From positions 1,034,009-1,098,008 of the forward strand of contig NZ_CP004350.1 in assembly GCF_000550785.1 (NCBI RefSeq): DNA of 64,000 nt. The letters run 5' to 3'. The stretch is from Corynebacterium casei LMG S-19264 (lineage in GTDB: Bacteria > Actinomycetota > Actinomycetes > Mycobacteriales > Mycobacteriaceae). Each line of letters opens with the position of its first letter. The stretch's first letter is position 1. The notes beneath the pieces are model-generated. The model was not told the origin of the DNA and searched no databases. It worked only from the letters and a program-made list of their open reading frames with translations. Positions 18,301 to 24,837 of the stretch are shown in pieces. The position numbers were made by a program, and so were the translations under genes.

Positions 18301-18714
18301 CTACGAAACGGAAACCCCTTCGGGATCTTAAGAACAGAAGATCCTGATGCACGTGTAGCTTCCTTGTTTGAGCCAGACTCGCCGCAGGTGCCTGGAAAGC
18401 AGAATGGTGGGTTGGATACTTCTATAGAGACTCGCTTAACAGGTGAGACCGAATTCCTTTATTCAGAACATCATCTGGCATGGTCCATTGCCGGGATGGC
18501 TGCTTTAGGAATGCCACCTTCGGAATACGGGGTCGGGGTAAGTCAAAATGAACTTCGAATTCCTGTGCCTGATTTTTGGGTGACGTTGGATGAGCTGCGA
18601 GACCTATTTATTACTCCGGTTCCTGCGGTTCCAGTGCTTCGTTGGAGGTCAACAAGCACGTATGCTTCTCAGCAAGTCAAGCTCTGGGAGCCAATTCTTA
18701 GCGCCGACAAATAA
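15346..18714 (+). CDS. cas3: Cas3 helicase-nuclease with C-terminal HD domain (type I-G order)
   Basis: 1122 residues. Helicase first: Walker A APTGAGKTSTLDIA at about residue 60, DExH-type VDEPHL at about 206, ATQTIEVGVDLD at about 364 and QRFGRFNRSG at about 389. The HD nuclease follows: LADHSLQV at about 692, KHDFGKSDTKF at about 724, WRHEILSA at about 767, THHGWGR at about 787. Helicase-then-HD order is typical of type I-G (formerly I-U) Cas3; in type I-E the HD comes first. It unwinds and degrades target DNA after Cascade binding. ATG 15346 overlaps csb2 by 14 bp with AAGGA seven bases before. It is the last gene before the array; no cas1, cas2, cas4 or large-subunit gene follows. Confidence 0.92.
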   Translation: MSGNSVSDMGADATAAGTSTFPTFEDFYGVVHGYPPFLWQAQLAAQVWEEQSWPDQVAAPTGAGKTSTLDIAIWVLARQIHEHGKEGRSFPLRVFLTVERRLVVDDAETHAKKISVAIEEDSALNPIKEALRSLLPEDWDQGVLNVTSLHGGKPSSRDWLRPFGAQIITCTVTQLASRTLFRGVGVAPGSLPLHAALTGVDRLILVDEPHLVPATVKMWREAESIQSEFEEILPLGQTIVLGATVPPYLEGHAFVGSLIGDPSPVAKAKVNASKPAVIVTVDTPSTTVDKIVAATCEAWLNRDGDGGDGIIVVANTIDSAVRIRNGIAKKLQKDQDLRLHLLTSTIRPLDRTSIEFSKNSIVVATQTIEVGVDLDACALITELASLPALVQRFGRFNRSGLRKIVRATIVANPNDEPSKAIYGEEQLYSTLDVLERTAVDGFIDHFGALEIPSDTWEDEARTVSVNPFLPRLTATRPTALAPWEALAFGPDRVDRASITVAWRQNLDILDQNQILREETITIPLWAAKKFVTSGKGDAKFSDTTAGAPREEPAASIRVSCRIRRGETWVQPSSSDELLADAILVLSTTAGGYSLENGWTGVGAKPDQEVEDHSMLAVLKRGQGYFDAGVLLGQNRTLELLELEQDLLEHVKVELKEKISELELDNSLSISGRFVAVGRETVKKDHGSPVGLADHSLQVSETAEESACLIGLSDELVSTLQEAGLKHDFGKSDTKFQQHFNNFVDEPLAKPRGSILAANRGLMPIGWRHEILSAQSVSGENVKAALVRYLITTHHGWGRRITNHAGKILLSTNQYEELESIFGPWGLAMLETTLRIADHMSSSKPKKKGLKWADLDVFFAPEKPDTERDYVSLAGMRPYSLNMLFGGIGALAAAGQGACFRVREGLVQISASADIVWDSESWTKVLDAMELGAQGVEGEFGKIVKKNKWRTHFREQMLDIAPMMESMLFDAQPEPQGGRFYSLPIHLRNGNPFGILRTEDPDARVASLFEPDSPQVPGKQNGGLDTSIETRLTGETEFLYSEHHLAWSIAGMAALGMPPSEYGVGVSQNELRIPVPDFWVTLDELRDLFITPVPAVPVLRWRSTSTYASQQVKLWEPILSADK

Positions 18715-18881
18715 TATTTAAATCCCATGTCGGAGGTGGACACCAAAATAGCGAATCAGGTTAAATGAGTAAGCGATACTCTCACGAACTCAAACCTCGC
18801 TGCTCTAGAAAGGAGACCTGCCTATTGAACAAGTTGCATCAAAACCACCGTCTGGGGTTGTAAAATAGCAGGTCGGGAAGT
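18715..18881 (+). promoter_or_regulatory. presumed CRISPR leader
   Basis: The 167-bp AT-richer stretch between cas3 and the first repeat is the presumed leader with the array promoter, because degenerate repeats lie at the other end. No conserved integration-host-factor site can be named. An AAAGGAGA at about 18809-18816 precedes no sensible gene. Confidence 0.5.
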
Positions 18882-19337
18882 CTTTGCCCCGCACAGGCGG
18901 GGATGGTCCTAAGCCCGATATTGTCACCGACACAATCGCTTTCTTTGCCCCGCACAGGCGGGGATGGTCCCATCAAAGAGCTGTCCCACAAGAAAAACTT
19001 GCCCTTTGCCCTGCACACGCGGGGATGGTCCCTCATAGCAAGAGCGGCCAGCGAACGTCACTAGCTTTGCCCCGCACACGCGGGGATGGTCCCACCCTCG
19101 ACGCTTTGCGCGCCTTACCTACAGACTTTGCCCCGCACACGCGGGGATGGTCCCAAGGTGGAAACACGCAAGGAAGGCAAGGTTGGCTTTGCCCCGCACA
19201 CGCGGGGATGGTCCCATTGACGGTTGCTTCTGGCAACGCCATTTCTACTTTGCCCCGCACACGCGGGGATGGTCCGGGACTAGTGGCGCGGTCTTTTGCT
19301 TCGGAGAGCTTTGCTTCATACGCGGGGGAATGCAATG
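18882..19337 (+). CRISPR. CRISPR array, 8 repeats (last one degenerate), type I-E-like repeat
   Basis: Repeats start at 18882, 18943, 19004, 19065, 19126, 19187, 19248 and 19309, an exact 61-bp period: 28-29-bp repeats and 32-33-bp spacers, the geometry of type I-E. The core is CCCCGCACACGCGGGG, a 6-bp stem with an ACAC loop, preceded by CTTTG and followed by ATGGTCC. Repeats 1 and 2 carry ACAG in the loop, which leaves the stem intact; repeat 3 has CCCTGC, which still pairs as U-G. The eighth copy is strongly decayed and marks the distal end. Seven different spacers are present. The hairpin is a suitable Cas6e substrate. Reading frames across the array are artefacts of the repeats. Confidence 0.98.
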
Positions 19338-19584
19338 ACAGGTTGAAGATTAACTTTCATCCGCTAGAAGACGGAATCGGAGGAGTTACGGGAGAATATA
19401 GATTGCCATTTGCCCCACAGTTGTCGGCTTAGATTCAAAAATTGTCGTCGGTTCCAAGGCACAACAGTTAATTGGGCTGCTGTACAATTGGTAGCTCGCG
19501 TCCTGCGTTTGCGGGAATGATCCAATGATTATGTTTGGTGTAATCAAATTTTCTTGATTTGCCCCGCACACGCGGGGGTGATGT
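19338..19584 (+). repeat. decayed CRISPR tail with isolated repeat copies
   Basis: Three further repeat-like pieces follow the array. At about 19408 TTTGCCCCACAG keeps the 5' part. At 19496-19523 a decayed copy keeps GCGGGAATGATCC. At 19557-19584 the 20 bases starting TTTGCCCCGCACACGC match the consensus exactly. The last two are 61 bp apart, the period of the array, so this is the remains of a longer array. The rest up to 19681 holds nothing I can support. Confidence 0.7.
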
Positions 19585-19681
19585 TAATCAGTTGATAACT
19601 TCAAACTGTGCGTTCGAGGGATTCACAATACAGCGGGGCTTCATTCTGGGTAGCGTCTTAATGAGAATCACAAGGATCGAC

Positions 19682-20362
19682 CTAGCTATTCGCAAACCTC
19701 TCCAGGTCTTCTGGAGCCCCCGCGATGATGATTTGGTCATCGGGGGATAGGGTGCGATTCGCAGCTAGAGGCTCCCACACGTCATTGCTGCGTACGGAGA
19801 TGACGCGGACGTGGAATTTCTTCCAGAGGCGGTCGGAGTCGATTGCTTTGCCGATTAGTATGGCAGGTGGGGAGAGCTTGATCATGCCGTAGTCCTCGTC
19901 GAATTGGGCGAAGTCTTTGAAGCGGCCGCCCAGGATGTGAGCGACGCGCCGGCCGGTGTCGCGCTCAGGGCGGACGACGTGGTGCACGCCGATTTGGGTG
20001 AGGATTTTGGCGTGGGCATCGGAGTCGGCTTTTGTCCAGATGTCCTGCACACCCAGGTCAACCAGGTTGGAGGCAGTCAGGATGGATGATTCCAGGCTGG
20101 AGCCGATACCTAGGGCGACTCTTTCTACCTCGTGGACGCCGAATTGCACCAGGGTCTGTTGGTCGGTGGTGTCACCGACGGCGGCATCGGTAAGAAAGCG
20201 GGAGCACTCCTGAACCAGTTTGGCGTCAGAATCCATGTCAAGGACTTCCACGCCGTGGCAGGTGAGTTCCTCTGCCAGCGATGCGCCAAAACGGCCCAGG
20301 CCTAAGACCACGACGGGGGAGATTTCTATACGACCGCGAATACGGCCAAATGTGTTAGCCAA
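19682..20362 (-). CDS. ktrA: Trk/Ktr potassium uptake regulator (RCK domain)
   Basis: 226 residues of the TrkA/KtrA family: an N-terminal RCK Rossmann domain with VVVLGLGRFGASLAEEL as the nucleotide loop, and a C-terminal TrkA_C domain ending in DDQIIIAGAPEDLERF. It is the cytoplasmic gating ring of a KtrAB-type potassium channel and binds ATP/ADP. I start at TTG 20362, which follows AGGAAAGG at good spacing and overlaps the ktrB stop by 8 bp (TTGGCTAA). Because ktrB is interrupted by a stop codon, the complex may not be formed unless the stop is read through. Confidence 0.88.
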   Translation of the reverse strand: MANTFGRIRGRIEISPVVVLGLGRFGASLAEELTCHGVEVLDMDSDAKLVQECSRFLTDAAVGDTTDQQTLVQFGVHEVERVALGIGSSLESSILTASNLVDLGVQDIWTKADSDAHAKILTQIGVHHVVRPERDTGRRVAHILGGRFKDFAQFDEDYGMIKLSPPAILIGKAIDSDRLWKKFHVRVISVRSNDVWEPLAANRTLSPDDQIIIAGAPEDLERFANS

Positions 20363-21671
20363 TGAAGGGCCTTTCCTCAGGATAAGTAAATCGGCGGGCA
20401 GAGTGCCGGGCAGCCAGCGCAACCACTAGGGTTACCGGACCAATTCGGCCAATGCACATCAATAGACACAGAATGAGCTGGCTGGGAGCACCCAGATCAG
20501 CGGTGATACCGGTGGAAAGACCAACAGTTGCAAACGCGGAGATGACTTCAAAAGTGATGGACTCACCGCTAAAGTTGGGCTCGAAAATACGAATGGCAGC
20601 CACGGCTACAACCACAATCACCACGCTGTTGGATGCTACGGCAAGCGCCTGCCGGACAACGGATTGACTAATCGTTCGGTGCGCGATGGTGGTCTCATTG
20701 TGTCCACGGATTTCCGCGATAATAGCCGCGAGGATAACGGCTGCGGTCGTGATTTTGATACCACCAGCGGTGCCGGCAGAGCCACCGCCAATGAACATCA
20801 AAAGCCCCGTGACCATGAGCGTGACCGGCTGTGCTTCACCGTAATCAATGGAGTTGAAACCCGCGGTACGCGGGGTGACACCCTGGAAGAACGCGGCGAG
20901 TAGCCTCGTGCCCAGCAGCGTTACTTTGGTGGTGACGGAAAGCTTGCTTTGCTTGCCGATGCCCCCTCGTCTCCACCGTTCGCGAATCCTGTCGTAGAGC
21001 TCAGAAACCACGGGGTAGCCTAGTCCGCCGGTAATGAGTGCGAATGCCAGCGGAAGAATGATCCAGCCGTCCCCGACGTAAGAGACTAGGCTGTCGCTGC
21101 GCAGTCCAAAGCCGGCATTATTGAATGCTGATACAGCGTGAAACAGGCCTTCCCACAACGCCCGTGGGAGAGTCATCCCTTATTCGATTGAAAACCGCGC
21201 CGCGGTGATGAGCGCTACGACTGCCTCACAAAGGACAGTGATGACAAGCGCAGCAAACACGGTGCGGGCGATATCGCCGGTGCCCAAAGAGCGGTTTTCT
21301 GCCTGGGTGTAGCGCCTAGACCGGAGCCCCATGCGCCCGGTCAGCAGCATGCCCGCTAACGAAGTGATGCTCATGATGCCGAAGCCACCGACCTGGATAA
21401 AGAGCAGGATTATCGCTTGGCCTCGTCCGTTCCAGTGGGTGCCGGTGTCAACCACGGCCAGGCCAGTTACGGTAACGGCTGAGGTCACCGTGAAAATGGC
21501 TGGCATAAATCCGGTGGCTTCGCCTGTGGATGATGCCACCGGCATGCTCAACACCAGGGTTCCCAGCGCGATGAGGCCTAAGAAACCTAAGGCCACCGCC
21601 TGCGCGGGTGAAGGTGTATGGCGAAGAAGGCGAGCCCTCGGTCTTTCCACGGAATAACTTCTTGATTCCAC
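20355..21671 (-). pseudogene. ktrB: Ktr/Trk potassium transporter membrane subunit, split by an in-frame TAA
   Basis: Together the two halves make a normal KtrB/TrkH of about 437 residues with the usual four pore repeats, for example ITSLAGMLLTG, FHAVSAFNNAGFGL, GGGSAGTAGGIKITT and GRIGPVTLVVAL. The first 163 residues end in AARFSIE, then a TAA at 21180-21182, and the same frame continues GMTLPRALWEGLFHAVS. In relatives this point reads about F.x.E-Y-G-M, so a Tyr codon (TAT/TAC) changed to TAA would explain it. No frame shift is needed. An ATG two codons later could restart translation, but the product would lack the first pore repeat. Either an inactivated gene or a base-call error. Confidence 0.85.
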
Positions 21672-22976
21672 GGAAAAACTGTACTCCGGTCCTGGCTCGC
21701 AGTTGTTAGCCAGAACCTGTGAGTAAGTCAGGAGTCTTAGGCACTAGAAACTCGATGAGCCACCCGCACCAGAGAAGCCAGAGCTAAATCCAGTGTTGGC
21801 GCCGCCACCGCTGCCGGAGGATTGGGCGGCGGAGTTGGTGGAGTGCCAGGTGCTCAGCGCCCAGAATGGAACGAAGTTGTTGTAGCCGTAGCCCACGCGG
21901 TAGTCGGGGCTGGTGATACCTGGGGCAACCAGTGCGGTGTTCTCGGACTCATCGAGGTCGTCGAACTTCTGCTTGCGTAGCTGCTCAAGGGCGGTGCGGT
22001 AATCACCAAGCAAGAGTACGTATTCGTCCAAGAAACCGGAGTCTTGGGTCCGGTTCATCATGGAGTCTGCCCGTTCGCGCAGGTTTTGAAGTTCGCGGTA
22101 GAGGCCGGATTCTGCATCGTCGAGGGCGACTTGGGCTTCAACGACGTCATCGCGAAGCGCCTGCAACTCAGTACGACGAACCACGTCATCGCCGTGCTCC
22201 AAACGGTAAAGCTTGTCAATGTTGTCCTCCGCGTAGCTGACCTCACGCGTGGTCACTGCGGCCTGGTGGATGGCATCGGCCTGCTCAAGGTACTTTTCAT
22301 CCGGGGACTGTGAGGTGAGATTGCCCAATGAATCCACCTGGCCGTGGATATTGAAGAAGCGGTCACGGACTTCCTCCCACTCATTGCGCATGGTGGCATT
22401 CGCGAACGGGGAAGTCAGGGAATGTGCGCGGATGTCAATCTGATCCAGACGCGTGGCCAACTCACCATATTCCTTGCCCACCAGGGACATCTCTGCGCGG
22501 GCTTGGGCAATCTTCTTCGCCTTGCTGCGGCGATACGCACCAATACCCATACCGGTAGCGAAAATGACACCGCCGCCACCGATACCGGAACCAACCATCG
22601 CGCCGATACGGTCGCCGACCGCGTCGTTGTAGCGGTCCTCAGCCAACGTCGAGATATCCGTTGCTGCGTTGGCGCCGGCGAAAAGACCAGCCGGGATGTT
22701 GTTGTCCTCAACACCGGGCTTAATGGCATCGAGCGAATCATCCAAGTGGGAGCTGTCGCGAAGGTCTAGTGCTTCCGCGACGTCATCGCCCGCAAAGACA
22801 AATGCCTGACGCGGGTCCAGACCGACGCCAACGATCAGGACACCGTCAGCAAAGGAGTCATCACCAATCAAATCTGGGCGATTATCGCGCAGGTATTGGA
22901 GTGGGCTGGGTTTGTCGGGCCGTTTGATTTGAGAGTCTTTCAGAGCAAACCCCGTTGCGGGGTGGAAAGATGGTCA

Positions 22977-23261
22977 ATGATGAAGAAGTTTAAAAAGCAC
23001 ACCCCAGAACAGATCGTGGGCAAGCTTGACCAGGCCGCGAAGCTCAAGGCGGAAGGTAAAACGAACGCTGATGTAGCCCGCGATCTGAAAGTCAGTGAGG
23101 CAACACTGCATCGCTGGCAGAAAACCTATGGTCAGATGGATCGTGCTGGTGCACGAGAACTGAAAGCCCTGCGGGATGAAAACGACCGGTTAAAGAAGCT
23201 TTTAGGCGAAGCAGAGCTAGATAAAGCAGCCTACAAGGAGTTGGCTGAGGGAAAATTCTAA
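22977..23261 (+). CDS. IS3-family transposase OrfA
   Basis: 94 residues, a helix-turn-helix DNA-binding protein with a leucine-zipper tail: KFKKHTPEQIVGKLDQA, TNADVARDLKVSEATLHRWQ as HTH, LKALRDENDRLKKLLGEAEL as zipper. Starts at ATG 22977 after GGAAAGA. Its end contains the slippery heptamer GGGAAAA (23249-23255) in the right phase for a -1 shift, six bases before the TAA, so an OrfAB fusion transposase can be made, as is known for IS3 elements. Confidence 0.93.
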   Translation: MMKKFKKHTPEQIVGKLDQAAKLKAEGKTNADVARDLKVSEATLHRWQKTYGQMDRAGARELKALRDENDRLKKLLGEAELDKAAYKELAEGKF

Positions 23262-23284
23262 CCCCCACAAGACGCTACGACGCC

Positions 23285-24118
23285 GTGCGTCATCTCATGG
23301 ATGTGCTGGGGTTATCCCAGCGTCGTGCCTGCTTGATCGTGGGGGTTGCTAGAAGTTCTTTCCAACGAGCCCACAAACACGCCAAAGACGTTGTCACGTT
23401 CGATAAGTATGCTGAGCTTCGGCAATGGTTGCATACGTGGGCTGCACAGAATCCTCGGTGGGGATATCGCCGTGCCTGGATTAAAACTAAAGAGGAAGGT
23501 TTTGATGTGGGACGGGACGTGGTGCGGCGTGTGTGGCGTCAGGAAAATCTTCGGGTTCCGTCGAGGAAACGGTCGAAGCCGAAAACCTTGGCGGATCCCA
23601 CTCCCAGGGTGGAGCCAGCAGCATGTCCGAATGATGTGTGGGCGTTGGATTTCCAGTTCGATTCGGACTATCACGGCAGGTCAATCAAGGTCTGCAACGT
23701 GATGGATGAGTTCACCCGTGAGCATGTCGGGTTTACAGCAGATTCCACTATTGATGCTGCAGCTGTTGTGGAATTGCTGGATGTTATTGCCTGTGAGCGT
23801 GGTCAGCGTCCTCGTGTGGTGCGGATGGATAATGGGCCTGAATTTATCAGTAAGACTCTGCAGTCGTGGGCTGCTGAGGAAGAGACGGTGCAGGCGTTTA
23901 TTCCTCCTGGTCAGCCGTGGCATAACGGGTTTGTGGAGTCATTGCATAACAGGATGCGTGATGAGTTGTTTGAGCAGGAATGCTTCCTGGATCTGGAACA
24001 TGCCCGGTACTGCATCGGACAATGGTGTCACAGGTACAATACGTATCATCCTCACTCGGCACTGGGATTTATCCCGCCGGAGGAATTCAAGAAGCAGTTT
24101 TTAAGCAAAGTCGCTTAA
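23285..24118 (+). CDS. IS3-family transposase OrfB (DDE integrase core)
   Basis: 277 residues in the -1 frame relative to OrfA. The HTH_21 part (NPRWGYRRAW) precedes the rve core: WALDFQFDSDYHG with the first Asp, RMDNGPEFIS with the second, and GFVESLHNRMRDE with the catalytic Glu; HPHSALGFIPPEEF closes it. All three acidic residues are intact, so the element looks functional. The frame extends upstream into the OrfA slippery site. Confidence 0.95.
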   Translation: MRHLMDVLGLSQRRACLIVGVARSSFQRAHKHAKDVVTFDKYAELRQWLHTWAAQNPRWGYRRAWIKTKEEGFDVGRDVVRRVWRQENLRVPSRKRSKPKTLADPTPRVEPAACPNDVWALDFQFDSDYHGRSIKVCNVMDEFTREHVGFTADSTIDAAAVVELLDVIACERGQRPRVVRMDNGPEFISKTLQSWAAEEETVQAFIPPGQPWHNGFVESLHNRMRDELFEQECFLDLEHARYCIGQWCHRYNTYHPHSALGFIPPEEFKKQFLSKVA

Positions 24119-24837
24119 ATCAACTGGACCTAAAATCCAGACCACCCCAGTATTCCTCCACAGTGTCATTGACATTGTCATCATTTTCCTCAAACACCAT
24201 GTAGTGCAGCTGCTCAACCACGGCTGGTGCTTCAAGGCGCTCAACATCGCGCTCCATACGGGCTTCATCTTCCGCGCTCAGCACACCATCAGGATTATGA
24301 ACCTCCGTGCTGAACGTATTGGTGATTTCCATGTCTGCGGTATCGGTAATCTCATAGTCCGCGCGCTGAGGAGTATCGATAGCGGCCCCGATGCCACCGA
24401 CCAATGCGCCACCACCGATGGCACTAGCCAACAGCGAAACGCCCATCATCTTTCCGATGCTTGGACGTGCCTGCTTATTGACTTCCTTGAGCTCAGCCTC
24501 AGTCAGCGCCTGCTGCGCTTCAGCTTCTGGCTTCGTCTTGGCTACGTTCTTGGTGGGCTTCTTCTTCGCGCTCATGCACTCCACGGTAGTTCACACCAGG
24601 GTAATGCGGCCACAACAATTTCACAGTGGCGCAAGAATGAAACCGTGTGTTAGGGATCTCGTCGTCACTAGTTCTTTCATCTACCTAACGTTGGTGCGAT
24701 GTTGTTTTGCAGTTTGTTTTAGCTTAACCCTGCCTCGATAACCTGCATCCGGCGCGGTCTCGAAGAGGACGCGTTCTTTGGTGAAACGACCGCTTCGCCA
24801 AAGGTATTGAGCAACTACATTGAGAAGAGAAAACCAC

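Larger units (their letters stand above)
22897..24149 (+). mobile_element. IS3-family insertion sequence
   Basis: 1253 bp, ends TGGAGTGGGCTGG on the left and, inverted, TGGGGTGGTCTGG on the right (11 of 13 match, TG...CA ends). GTAT is present on both sides (22893-22896 and 24150-24153), a 4-bp target duplication; removing one copy and the element restores the host frame. It carries orfA and orfB. Confidence 0.93.
21744..24575 (-). pseudogene. DUF5129-type membrane protein gene interrupted by an IS3-family element
   Basis: The N-terminal half (24575 down to 24150) has a Lys-rich start, a hydrophobic segment (MGVSLLASAIGGGALVGGIG) and an extracytoplasmic domain resembling the TPM fold (VHNPDGVLSAEDEARMER). 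It ends ...NDTVEEY at the insertion. The C-terminal half (22896 down to 21744) resumes LRDNRPDLIGDDSFADG, then a second helix, a coiled coil of about 150 residues and a Gly/Ser-rich tail (GGANTGFSSGFSGAGGSSSF). Joined, it would be one protein of about 520 residues of the type annotated as DUF5129 in corynebacteria. Function unknown; probably cell-envelope related. Both halves are still open, so the disruption looks recent. Confidence 0.85.

Noticed and set aside
12071..18714. Standard complete type I-E locus
   Set aside because: Cas8e, Cse2, Cas7e and Cas5e are absent, cas3 has its HD at the C-terminus, and no cas1/cas2 are present.
18884..19432. 182-codon plus-strand frame (and a minus-strand frame at 19033-19335) across the CRISPR array
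   Set aside because: The translation repeats PRTRGDGP/PAHAGMVP, which is just the repeat read in frame; 61-bp period and hairpin show an array.
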